Assembly: GCA_910577945.1 (NCBI GenBank)
Contig: CAJTNI010000010.1
Span: 4,191-68,190, forward strand
DNA: 64,000 nt
Source: an uncultured Christensenella sp.
GTDB taxonomy: Bacteria; Bacillota; Clostridia; Christensenellales; Pumilibacteraceae
Direction of reading: 5' to 3'
Part shown: positions 24,419 through 32,136 of the stretch, piece after piece
Layout: every line of letters starts with the position of its first letter
How positions within the stretch are numbered: position 1 is the first letter of the stretch
Translations under genes and position numbers: made by a program
Notes under the pieces: model-generated
The model's database searches: none
Told to the model about the DNA's origin: nothing
The model's input: only the letters and a program-made list of their open reading frames with translations

Positions 24419-25534
24419 TTATTTGACCTGCATTTGCTTGCCGTTTTCGGCGCACACGTAAACGTAGTGAACGCCGTCGTCAAGCTCGATTCGATATTCG
24501 TAGCACACGCGCTCCTTACCGTTGACGGTGCGCACGACGAGCACGCCCTCGCCCGCGTTTGCGCCCGCCGCCTTGCGCGCTTCGCGCTCGCTCACCTTCG
24601 CCTTGGGCGCGCCGCTGTGGTCGCAGTCGCAACCGCCCGCGGAGAACGCCACCGCGTCGCCGCCGTACACCACCACGCTCGCCGCATCGTCGCACGCCAG
24701 CGCGCCGTCGATATTGCGGCACATGACGACGGCAATCGACTTATCCATAACCTCGCTGTGGCGCACTACCAAATCGGAATACCCGCACGCGGCGGCGGTT
24801 TGCTGCGCGATTTCCTGCGCGCGCTCGACGCTCACGTTTTCCTTCGGCTCGCCGCGCAGGAACGAATATTCGATTATCTTACCGTTGCAAACGAGCGCGT
24901 AGCCCGTAAGCCCCTTGCGTTCGATATAGAACTCCATATGCCCGCCCCACGCGCCGACGTACCGCACGTCGTCGGCGTCGAGCACCTCGGACACCATGCT
25001 TTCCGCCTCCGCCTTTTGCTCGTCCGTAGGCGGCGTCATATCCTCCTCGAATTCGCCGCCTATCAGCTCGCCGTCGTAGTCGAAGGGTGCGCCGTTCGAT
25101 ACGCTCGCCAAGAACTTGACAGAATACGCGTAGAGCATATCCGCCTTTTTGACGGCGTCGAGCGGGTCGTAGCTGTGCAGCACTATCGCCACGTCGTTGA
25201 GGAACGCCTCTTTGGGACGATTCGCGACCCAATCCCCGCCCACGCATTCGAGCGCTGTTTCGGCGCGCACGGCGTGCACGAGCGCGGTCTTGATTATTTC
25301 CTCGGCGGGGTCCGCCTCGTTGACCAGCCGCATGGACGACAGCGAGCTTTTGAGACTGCCCGCGGCGTCCATTAAAAGATGCGCGGCGTACTGCCTGCCG
25401 TCGTCGGGCTCGCGGTGATTGCGCACGGCAAGCACGAGCCCCGACACCACGCCGCCCATCATTATAAGCAGCGTCGTAACTATCGCCGCGATTATTACCG
25501 CAAAGCTTCGTTTTTCGTTAAGTTTGTTTACCAT
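24419..25534 (-). CDS. ypeB: Germination protein YpeB (PepSY-repeat partner of SleB)
   Basis: 371 residues: an N-terminal signal anchor (FAVIIAAIVTTLLIMMGGVVSGLVLAV), a helical domain, and C-terminal PepSY-like repeats (for example VSVERAQEIAQQTAAACGYSDLVV and KVSEREARKAAG). YpeB is made in the forespore and is needed for SleB to reach and stay in the spore cortex. The identity rests on this architecture together with its position directly downstream (51 bp) of sleB, the standard arrangement. GAGGAT lies before the ATG at 25534. It is shorter than the Bacillus protein (about 450 residues), as in many Clostridia. Confidence 0.87.
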   Translation of the reverse strand: MVNKLNEKRSFAVIIAAIVTTLLIMMGGVVSGLVLAVRNHREPDDGRQYAAHLLMDAAGSLKSSLSSMRLVNEADPAEEIIKTALVHAVRAETALECVGGDWVANRPKEAFLNDVAIVLHSYDPLDAVKKADMLYAYSVKFLASVSNGAPFDYDGELIGGEFEEDMTPPTDEQKAEAESMVSEVLDADDVRYVGAWGGHMEFYIERKGLTGYALVCNGKIIEYSFLRGEPKENVSVERAQEIAQQTAAACGYSDLVVRHSEVMDKSIAVVMCRNIDGALACDDAASVVVYGGDAVAFSAGGCDCDHSGAPKAKVSEREARKAAGANAGEGVLVVRTVNGKERVCYEYRIELDDGVHYVYVCAENGKQMQVK

Positions 25535-25585
25535 AATATCCTCTGTTAAATTAGTAATTTGTAGATTACTCGACGACCGTATCGC

Positions 25586-26725
25586 TTACAGCGCGAAATT
25601 GTGTCTGCCGATTTTGATATGCACCGTCAACGACCAAATCCAGCTCGACGTAGCGGTCGCGGGATTGTAGTAGTACAAGCAGCCCCCCGTCGGGTCCCAG
25701 CCGCCCAAAGCGTCGCGCGCGGCGTTGTAAGCGGTCTGATTGGGCGTCAGGTTTATCTGCCCGTCGTTGACGGCGGTAAACGCGTTCTTTTGATAGATAA
25801 CGCCGTAAATGGTGTTGGGGAACTTGGACGAGCGCACGCGGTTGAGCACTACCGCCGCCACCGCGACCTGACCGTTGTACGGCTCGCCGCGCGACTCGCC
25901 GTAGACGCACCGCGCCAAGAGATTGAGGTCGCTCTCGCTGATATTGCCGCCGACCGTGCCGCTGCCGTTCCCGCCGCTCGACCCGCCCGAAGTTAGCGTA
26001 ATGCCGAGCTTGCGCTCGGTCGCGCCGCCGACCACGCCGTCCACGGTAAGCCCCGCGTCCGACTGAAAGCTCATGACCGCGCACATGGTGCGCCTGCCCC
26101 ACACGCCGTCAACGGCGGAGGTAAAATACCCCTGCGATTTGAGCGCGTTTTGCACGGCTTTTACGTTCGCCGTCGTCTTGCCCTTGCTTATGCCGCCCGA
26201 ACGCGCCGTAGAGCTGAGCGTAATGCCGAGCTTGCGCGCCGTGCCGCCGCCGACTACGCCGTCCACGGCAAGCCCGCCGTCCGATTGATATTTAAGCACC
26301 GCCGCGAGCGTCTTGTTGCCCCAAGCGCCGTCCACGGTCGACTTGTAGTAGCCGTACGTTCTGAGCCGCGCCTGCACCGCCGCCACGTTTGCGTCGGTCT
26401 TGCCCAGGCTTATGCCGCCGTTTATCGGCAAACGAATGCCGAGCTTGCCCGCCGTCGCCGAGCCGACCATGCCGTCCGCTTTCAGCCCGTAATCGGACTG
26501 AAAGCGCTTGACCGCCGCCGTCGTGCGACTGCCCCATGCGCCGTCCACGGTCGACGTGTAATAACCGAGCGTGGATAGCCGCGCTTGCACCGCCGCGACC
26601 GAACCGTAGGTATTGCCGCCTACAATGCTCGCGCTCGCCACGGTAATGCCCATAAGCGTGGAAATGATTATCATCAGCACCGCTGCGATTACGGGCAGGT
26701 TTACGCGCTTTAACGATTTTGTCAT
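25586..26725 (-). CDS. sleB: Spore cortex-lytic enzyme SleB with three peptidoglycan-binding repeats
   Basis: Lytic transglycosylase that degrades the spore cortex during germination. After a signal peptide (about 1-33) come three peptidoglycan-binding domains, each opening VAAVQARL or VKAVQNAL and containing STVDGAWGSRTTAAVKRFQ-like blocks (about 40-100, 113-173, 190-250). A Ser/Gly linker leads to the catalytic Hydrolase_2 domain (about 265-379) with the catalytic Glu in CVYGESRGEPYNGQVAVAAV and the later block FTAVNDGQINLTPN. B. subtilis SleB has one binding domain; three is unusual. It lies between spoIIR and ypeB. Forespore (sigma-G) expression is expected from the family; I could not place a promoter. 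Confidence 0.93.
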   Translation of the reverse strand: MTKSLKRVNLPVIAAVLMIIISTLMGITVASASIVGGNTYGSVAAVQARLSTLGYYTSTVDGAWGSRTTAAVKRFQSDYGLKADGMVGSATAGKLGIRLPINGGISLGKTDANVAAVQARLRTYGYYKSTVDGAWGNKTLAAVLKYQSDGGLAVDGVVGGGTARKLGITLSSTARSGGISKGKTTANVKAVQNALKSQGYFTSAVDGVWGRRTMCAVMSFQSDAGLTVDGVVGGATERKLGITLTSGGSSGGNGSGTVGGNISESDLNLLARCVYGESRGEPYNGQVAVAAVVLNRVRSSKFPNTIYGVIYQKNAFTAVNDGQINLTPNQTAYNAARDALGGWDPTGGCLYYYNPATATSSWIWSLTVHIKIGRHNFAL

Positions 26726-26752
26726 GTGTGATATCCCTTTGTGTCAGTAATT

Positions 26753-27283
26753 TTACGTCGAACCGAAAAGCTCCGCAAAGAACGATTTGTACTTGAATCC
26801 CTCGCCGTAGCACAGCGGCGGATATATCACGCACCACCAATTATCGCCTTCCGCCGCGCCCAGCTCGATTATCAACGCATCGTAATAGCCCTCGGGCACG
26901 ACCGCGTCCTCGTACTTGCGCGACGGAAAATATTCGTTGGTGAGCCGCGCCGCCGCGCCATAGTCGAAACCGTTTTCGCGCAGCACTTTATCCGCCAGCT
27001 CGGTAAGCTCGTTCAGCCTCGTCTCGATATCGGCGTACGCCTCGTCGAACGTGGACTTGTGCACGTTTGCGCAAACGTATTCGTTAACCGCGTCGCGAAC
27101 TTTAAGTTTGACCGATTGGTCGGTTTGCGAATTGGAATTTGCGCGTATATGCAGCCTAAGCAGCTCGCCGTCGTATTTATTATTGTCAATACAACCGCAA
27201 AATATAGACGGTATGCAAAAAAATATCATGCCCGACAGCAACACGCATACAAGTTTTTTGACTACACAACGTAAATTTTTCAT
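26753..27283 (-). CDS. spoIIR: Stage II sporulation protein R (SpoIIR)
   Basis: Signal protein made early in the forespore and exported to the intermembrane space, where it triggers SpoIIGA to process pro-sigma-E in the mother cell. The start is taken as MKNLRCVVKKLVCV (176 residues), giving a clean signal peptide (VCVLLSGMIFFCIPSIFCGC). The hallmark LRLHIRANSNSQTDQSVKLK and then VRDAV is complete, and WWCVIYPPLCYGEG near the end is typical. No ribosome binding site is visible, and a sigma-F-like promoter lies immediately upstream, so the mRNA may have almost no leader. It precedes sleB by 27 bp. Confidence 0.93.
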   Translation of the reverse strand: MKNLRCVVKKLVCVLLSGMIFFCIPSIFCGCIDNNKYDGELLRLHIRANSNSQTDQSVKLKVRDAVNEYVCANVHKSTFDEAYADIETRLNELTELADKVLRENGFDYGAAARLTNEYFPSRKYEDAVVPEGYYDALIIELGAAEGDNWWCVIYPPLCYGEGFKYKSFFAELFGST

Positions 27284-27290
27284 ATACGCG

Positions 27291-27320
27291 ATTATTGCCG
27301 CAAAACAAATATATATACGC
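27291..27320 (-). promoter_or_regulatory. Possible sigma-F promoter of spoIIR
   Basis: Minus strand GCGTA (27320-27316), 16-bp spacer and GGCAATAAT (27299-27291) resemble the forespore consensus GYWTA-N16-GGNRANAYT with one mismatch in each box. spoIIR is a known sigma-F target in other species. Confidence 0.4.
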
Positions 27321-27328
27321 TCCGCCGT

Positions 27329-27367
27329 AAAAAACGCCGCCGCCGCGCACAAGGCGCGACGACGGCG
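27329..27367 (-). terminator. Rho-independent terminator of the repeat lipoprotein gene
   Basis: A 14-bp minus-strand stem (CGCCGTCGTCGCGC / GCGCGGCGGCGGCG, two G-T pairs) followed by TTTTTT, 62 bp after the lipoprotein stop and before the spoIIR promoter. Confidence 0.85.
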
Positions 27368-27429
27368 TGTCGGAGATAGCTTTTATATTCGATGCCTTCG
27401 GGAGCGGAACGCCCGAACGCCGCGGCGCG

Positions 27430-29160
27430 TCAATCGACGATAAAGAAATCGACGGTAGCTTCGCCGCACACGACCGAAATCACAATGCGGTATCTGCCCG
27501 TCCTCTTGCATTCGAAATTGTTTTTGCCGTCAACAACCATGAAGTCGTTCCCGTCGCCCGCAGTGCCTATGCAATCCGTGCCGACCCATTCGCCGTACTC
27601 GCCGCTGTCCTCGCCCCACCAAGTGAAGCCAAACTCGTTTTTGGACGGCTTGCCCTCGGTGCACGTAAGCGTAAGCGTAAGCTCGACCTTGCCGTCCTTC
27701 GACGGGTACCTTTCGGACGCGCTCCACTTGGAATCGCCGTTGTACGCAGGACCTTTGATAATCAGCTCGTACTCGGCGACAGCTTCCGAATACCCGACGA
27801 AATCGACGACGGGCGTGCCGCCGTTGAAATCAATGGTAATCGAATAATAGCCCGCGACCTCGCACACGAAATTATTTTCAAACGCGCCTACCGTCGCATT
27901 GAAATTTTTGTCCGTAGCTTCGCCCTTCATGGCGTTCGTGATGAGCGCGCCGGGATTGTCGAACGACCCGACCTCGCTCTCGTCTACGCCCGGGTCGTAG
28001 TAAATAAAGCAGAATTGGTCGTCCTTATCGAAATGCGCGCTCAGCTTGACGATGCCGTCGGCGGCGGTGTAGCGCGCGCTCGGCTTCCAGCCGTCGGCGT
28101 CGCATTTCATAAACACGTCGTAAACGATGGGCAGCTCTTGCACAACGTCGCCGTTGCGCGTCCATATAACCTTGTCGCCGAGCGGCGATTCCGCGTCGCA
28201 TACGAGCGTGAGCGTGTAGTTGCCCGACTCCTTAACCTCGATATTGTCCAGCCGCTTGGCAAAGTACGTTTTGCCGTCCGCCTCGGGCGAAACCACCGTC
28301 TCGAACTTGTGCGCGCGCCCGTACCAACTGCTTGCGACTATCTGGAACATATCGCCTTTGGCAAGGTCGAGCGTAATGGAATACTCGCCCGTCTTGCCCT
28401 CCGTCGCTTTGAGCTTGTGCGCGTCCGTCAACGCCCTGCCGAACGCCGAGCTTTTGAGCGGCTGAGTAATGCCGCCGCCCGCTATGTACCATTCCGTGCC
28501 CGCCGTATACCCGCTCTCGAACTTGTCCGAATACGACACCGCCACAGTGCCCTTGTTGTCGTCGTACACGAACGAGTACGTGCCGCGCTTGCCTATCTTG
28601 ATATTCGAGCTCGGCACGATTATAAGATTGTCTGTCGAATTGTCCTTGTCCACGCTGTCCGAATTGATATTTATCCGACCGAGCCCCATATGCTCCTTAC
28701 CGTCGTCGCCTATCGTCTTTTCGAAATTGTAAAACATGAACTCGTCGCCCTCGACAAATTCGTGCTCGTAATTGTATCGGTCCGACGCGGCGTCGTAGGT
28801 CATCGTGTATTCGGGCGCAGTGAAATGCTCCCAGCCCGTAACGTAACTGCCCTTGACGCGAATTTCCAGCGCCTTTTCGAACGCCGCGTAAATTTTAACG
28901 TCCGTTGTGACAGCGCCGTCGAACGCGTACGCCTCGTCGCAATCGGCGGAGGTATACCAGCCCTTAAACACGTATCCGTCCTTGACGGGTCGCCACGCCT
29001 CGGCGCTGCCGCCGTCGGAAACCTTGACCGTTTGCAGCACCTCGTCGCCGTATACGAACGTCACGGTGCGCTCGACGTCGCCCTTTCCGCACCCGATTGC
29101 CGCCAAGCCCGCCGTCGCGATTACCGTCGCCGCCACCGCCAGCCTCGTCATCTTACCCAT
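27430..29160 (-). CDS. Secreted lipoprotein with InlB-type repeat and four related beta-modules
   Basis: 576 residues, no catalytic domain recognised. Lipoprotein signal peptide with AAIGCGKG (Cys24). Residues about 30-95 form an InlB/Flg_new-type repeat (VFKGWYTSADCDEAYAFDGA). The rest is four divergent copies of a roughly 115-residue module, each with a 'hydrophobic D-x-x-x-F-x-F' strand (EGDEFMFYNF, KGDMFQIVASSW, KDDQFCFIYYD, NEFGFTWWGED) and an end strand (GTYSFVYDD, GNYTLTLVC, GYYSITIDF, GRYRIVISV). This layout resembles the starch-binding SusE/SusF type of surface protein, so polysaccharide binding is a fair guess. AAGGAG lies seven bases before the ATG. Promoter and a perfect palindrome lie upstream, and the gene stands alone with its own terminator. 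Confidence 0.65.
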   Translation of the reverse strand: MGKMTRLAVAATVIATAGLAAIGCGKGDVERTVTFVYGDEVLQTVKVSDGGSAEAWRPVKDGYVFKGWYTSADCDEAYAFDGAVTTDVKIYAAFEKALEIRVKGSYVTGWEHFTAPEYTMTYDAASDRYNYEHEFVEGDEFMFYNFEKTIGDDGKEHMGLGRININSDSVDKDNSTDNLIIVPSSNIKIGKRGTYSFVYDDNKGTVAVSYSDKFESGYTAGTEWYIAGGGITQPLKSSAFGRALTDAHKLKATEGKTGEYSITLDLAKGDMFQIVASSWYGRAHKFETVVSPEADGKTYFAKRLDNIEVKESGNYTLTLVCDAESPLGDKVIWTRNGDVVQELPIVYDVFMKCDADGWKPSARYTAADGIVKLSAHFDKDDQFCFIYYDPGVDESEVGSFDNPGALITNAMKGEATDKNFNATVGAFENNFVCEVAGYYSITIDFNGGTPVVDFVGYSEAVAEYELIIKGPAYNGDSKWSASERYPSKDGKVELTLTLTCTEGKPSKNEFGFTWWGEDSGEYGEWVGTDCIGTAGDGNDFMVVDGKNNFECKRTGRYRIVISVVCGEATVDFFIVD

Positions 29161-29202
29161 GATTTTCTCCTTAGTTTAAATTGCTTAAATTATTTATGTA
29201 TT

Positions 29203-29224
29203 ATTACTTAAACATTTAAGTAAT
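29203..29224. promoter_or_regulatory. Perfect 10-bp inverted repeat (operator candidate) of the repeat lipoprotein
   Basis: ATTACTTAAA (29203-29212) and TTTAAGTAAT (29215-29224) separated by 2 bp, located directly after the -10 box, over the expected start of transcription. The half-site matches the inverted repeat in front of the XRE-cupin gene. Confidence 0.6.
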
Positions 29225-29227
29225 TTT

Positions 29228-29256
29228 ATTTTAAACCCGATTTAAGCGTTTGTCAA
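29228..29256 (-). promoter_or_regulatory. Sigma-A promoter of the repeat lipoprotein
   Basis: Minus strand perfect TTGACA (29256-29251), 17-bp spacer, TAAAAT (29233-29228). Confidence 0.8.
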
Positions 29257-29359
29257 TACTTTTCGGAAAATTTTTTCGATAATTTTTTTGCGCGAAAATA
29301 ACGGCGACCGCACGCCGTTTATACGCACCGCGCGGCGGCACGGCGAATATACCGATAGC

Positions 29360-29860
29360 ATGAACATATACGAATACGACCGCGCGGCGGCTGCGGCGTA
29401 CGCGCGAAAATGGGCGTACGGGCGCAACCCCGCATACTACGATTTCAACGATATCGGCGGCGACTGCACAAACTTCGCGTCGCAGTGCGTGTACGCGGGC
29501 TGCGGCGTCATGAACTACACGCCCGTATTCGGGTGGTTTTACATATCTACGAACAACCGCACGCCGTCCTGGACGGGCGTGGAGTTTTTGTACAAATTTT
29601 TGACGGGCAACGAGGGCGTCGGACCGTTCGCCGAAATAATCGACCCGCTCGACGCACAGGTCGGCGATATAATTCAGTTGGGCGACCGCGCGGGCAAATT
29701 CTTTCACTCGCCCGTCGTGGTGGACGCGCCGCGCGGCGGCGCGCGCAGGCTGTCGCAAATACTGATTGCCGCACACACCTACGACGCGCTCGACAAGCCG
29801 ATTAGCTCGTACAACGCCTACAAGCTGCGCGCATTACACATTAAGGGATATAGGAAATAA
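29360..29860 (+). CDS. Putative amidase-domain (Amidase_6) protein
   Basis: 166 residues starting MNIYEYDRAAAAAYARKWAY. The family signature is clear: the Y-x-x-x-A-x-x-Y-A-x-x-W-A opening, then the probable catalytic Cys in YYDFNDIGGDCTNFASQC, and the later DAQVGDIIQLGD and a His in IAAHTYDAL, as in papain-like NlpC/P60-related enzymes. These proteins occur in spore formers and are thought to cleave peptidoglycan amide bonds. The start has no ribosome binding site; an upstream TTG start would add 24 residues that do not look coding. No signal peptide is seen, so it may act inside the developing spore or mother cell. A small hairpin (AACGGCG / CGCCGTT, 29300-29319) lies before the gene. Confidence 0.8.
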   Translation: MNIYEYDRAAAAAYARKWAYGRNPAYYDFNDIGGDCTNFASQCVYAGCGVMNYTPVFGWFYISTNNRTPSWTGVEFLYKFLTGNEGVGPFAEIIDPLDAQVGDIIQLGDRAGKFFHSPVVVDAPRGGARRLSQILIAAHTYDALDKPISSYNAYKLRALHIKGYRK

Positions 29861-29895
29861 TGCCCGCGTATAGTTTTATGTTATGATAAATCAGT

Positions 29896-30282
29896 GTGCA
29901 CATACGCCTTCTTTGGTCTTTCGCGGCGCGTAGTATTTCGTAGTGCTCATTAAATGTGCACATATATTGCCTTTGGTCTTTCGCGGCGCGTAGTATTTCG
30001 CAATGCTCAATTCATGTGCACATACGCCTTATTTGGTCTTCCGCGACGCGTAGTATTTCGTAATACTCATTAAATGTGCACACATACCGCCTTTGGTCTT
30101 TCGCGGCGCGTAGTATTTCGTAATGCTCATTAAATGTGCACACATACCGTCTTTGGTCTTTCGCGGCGCGTAGTATTTCGTAATGCTCATTAAATGTGCA
30201 CATACGCCTTCTTTGGTCTTTCGCGGCGCGTAGTATTTCGTAGCGCTCAATCAGCGTGCACGTTTATCGCCTTTGGTCTTTT
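29896..30282. repeat. 60-bp tandem repeat array, six full copies plus a partial
   Basis: An exact 60-bp period runs from the GTGCACA at 29896. Each unit has a conserved part (CTTTGGTCTTTCGCGGCGCG, then TAGTATTTCGTAATGCTCAT, then TAAATGTGCACA) and a variable stretch of about 9 bp after GTGCACA. The last copy (from 30256) decays. The array lies between the convergent ends of the amidase gene and the first GH2 operon. Because 60 is divisible by 3, reading frames stay open through it, but these are not supported as genes. Variable spacers of 9 bp exclude CRISPR. Confidence 0.9.
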
Positions 30283-30343
30283 GCGCATTCGATTTATGCA
30301 AAGCCCGACGCGCACGTATGCCGACACGCTTTTTGCCAATAGC

Positions 30344-30369
30344 AAAAGCCCCGCGACGGCGAGGCTTTT
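30344..30369 (-). terminator. Rho-independent terminator of the LacI-GH36-GH2 operon
   Basis: Minus-strand stem AAAAGCCTCGC / GCGGGGCTTTT (one G-T pair) with a CGTC loop, nine bases after the GH2 stop at 30378. Confidence 0.85.
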
Positions 30370-30377
30370 CGGTTGTT

Positions 30378-32126
30378 TTATTTGATTTCGAAAATCTTTT
30401 TGAGCCGCGCGCAGTCGGCCTTGGGCTTGTGGTCGGCGTCGAGCAAGCCGTTGACCTCCTGCTGCACGTCGGTAAGCTGCGTATAGCAATATCCTTGGAA
30501 GGGGGTGGCGCTAATGCCCGTCATGAGGTTTTGCAGCCGCGAATACAAATCAGCCAAATCCGCCGCGCCTCTGCCGTATCCCCAATTCGCGCCGTCGGTC
30601 TTGTTTTGCATGGCTATGCCGCCGAACTCGGTAAACAGCACGGGCTTGTCCTTTGCGGTATGCCCGTAGGACATGAGCTTTACGCCCTGCGGGTATATTT
30701 TGTCGTAATTATCGGCGCAGCAGTATTTATCGACGAAATCGCGGCTGTCGTACGCGTAGTCGTGAATGGAAATTATATCGGTAGTCTGCACGTTTTCCCA
30801 ACCGTCGTTCGTCGATATCAAGCGCGACGGGTCGATTGCCTTGGTTATATAATACATTGCGGCGGCAAAGCTCTGTTGCTTTTTGTCCGTGAGAATCCTG
30901 CGCACGCCCCAGCTCTCGTTGAGCGGCACGTAGCAAATCACGCTCGAAAACAAGCGCGCGGCGGCGACTATCTCCTGCCATTCGTCGGACAGCGCGCGCA
31001 CCTCGTCGGGACAGTAATCGAACGCCGACGGCATTTCGCACCAGGTCAAAAATCCGAGCTCGTCCGCATAGTAGTAAAAATACGGGTCTTCGAGCTTTTG
31101 GTGCTTGCGCGCGCCGTTAAAGCCCATCGACTTAGCCGCCTGAATATCGGCTTTGAGCGCCTCGGCGGACGGCGGAGTCGTGCCGCTTTCGCGCCAATAT
31201 CCTTGGTCGAGTATAAGCCGCTGATACAGTTTTCTGTTGTTGAGCGTTATGTTGCCGCCGCCGTCGATACCGACCTTGCGCATGCCGAACCGCGTGTGCG
31301 CCGTATCTACGGTCTTGCCGTCGCGCAGCAGCGTGACGTCCACATAATGCAAGCGCGGATTGTCGAGCGTCCAGAACGTCTCGTCGCCCACGAAATCGGT
31401 CTCCATAAGCCCCACGCGATAGCGCGTGCGCTTGCCGTCGAGCGTGATACGCTCGCGCTTAATAATTTTGCCGTCGAACGCGACGGTAAGCTCCGCCGCG
31501 TCGGCAATGCCGTACAGCGTGTCAATCTCGCCCGAAAACGCGAGCTCGTCGATATCGGGCGTAAGCGTAAACTCGGACACCGCGTCGTCGCCGAAGAACT
31601 CAATCCACACGCTTTGCCAAATACCAGTGCTCGGAATGTACCAGCACGTAAACGGCTTGCCCGTCCAACTCTGCTTGCCGCGCGGGATAACGGGGTCGTC
31701 GGGGTCGTAGCAGCGCACGACTATCACGTTTTCGCCCGCCTTGGCGTACGGCGTGATATCCGCCTTGAACGGCGCGTAGCCGCCTACGTGCCGCAGCGCG
31801 TGCTTGCCGTTTATCCAAACGTCGGTTATGTAATCGCTGCCGTTAAAGCACAACAGCGCGCGCTTGCTTTCGTGCGCCTTGTCTATTTTAAAGGTGCGGC
31901 GATACCACACCGTTTCGTGCTTTTCGTACGCGCCTATGCCGCTCGCCTCGTACTGATAGCAAAACGGCACGTTTATCTTTGCTCCGAGCGGCGTTTTGCC
32001 GCAGTCGAGCCCGCGCGCCGCGCCGTCGCCGTTATCGTCGTACTCGAACTCCCATTCACCGTTGAGCATAATCCAATCGTCGCGTCGGAATTGCGGTCTG
32101 GGGTATTCGTCTCTTAGCAGTTTCAT
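30378..32126 (-). CDS. Glycoside hydrolase family 2 (beta-galactosidase/beta-glucuronidase type), cytoplasmic
   Basis: 582 residues with the GH2 order: sugar-binding jelly roll (about 1-180), immunoglobulin-like domain (about 185-285), TIM barrel (about 290-582). The family opening YPRPQF...LNGEWEFEYDD is intact. The acid/base Glu is E404 in PLNESWG and the nucleophile E500 in FTEFGG. No signal peptide, so it works inside the cell on imported oligosaccharides. It is shorter than LacZ and closer to the short GH2 enzymes found in Firmicutes glycan clusters; the sugar it removes cannot be fixed. AGAGGA precedes the ATG. It lies 10 bp after the alpha-galactosidase gene. A paralogue is at 43912-45657. 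Confidence 0.93.
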   Translation of the reverse strand: MKLLRDEYPRPQFRRDDWIMLNGEWEFEYDDNGDGAARGLDCGKTPLGAKINVPFCYQYEASGIGAYEKHETVWYRRTFKIDKAHESKRALLCFNGSDYITDVWINGKHALRHVGGYAPFKADITPYAKAGENVIVVRCYDPDDPVIPRGKQSWTGKPFTCWYIPSTGIWQSVWIEFFGDDAVSEFTLTPDIDELAFSGEIDTLYGIADAAELTVAFDGKIIKRERITLDGKRTRYRVGLMETDFVGDETFWTLDNPRLHYVDVTLLRDGKTVDTAHTRFGMRKVGIDGGGNITLNNRKLYQRLILDQGYWRESGTTPPSAEALKADIQAAKSMGFNGARKHQKLEDPYFYYYADELGFLTWCEMPSAFDYCPDEVRALSDEWQEIVAAARLFSSVICYVPLNESWGVRRILTDKKQQSFAAAMYYITKAIDPSRLISTNDGWENVQTTDIISIHDYAYDSRDFVDKYCCADNYDKIYPQGVKLMSYGHTAKDKPVLFTEFGGIAMQNKTDGANWGYGRGAADLADLYSRLQNLMTGISATPFQGYCYTQLTDVQQEVNGLLDADHKPKADCARLKKIFEIK

Positions 32127-32136
32127 AAAATCCTCT

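Noticed and set aside
30012..30250. Two minus-strand repeat proteins in the 60-bp array
   Set aside because: Frames stay open only because 60 is divisible by three; more than one frame is open, there is no ribosome binding site, and changes do not favour silent positions.
29896..30282. CRISPR array
   Set aside because: The variable parts are about 9 bp and similar to one another, and no cas gene is near.
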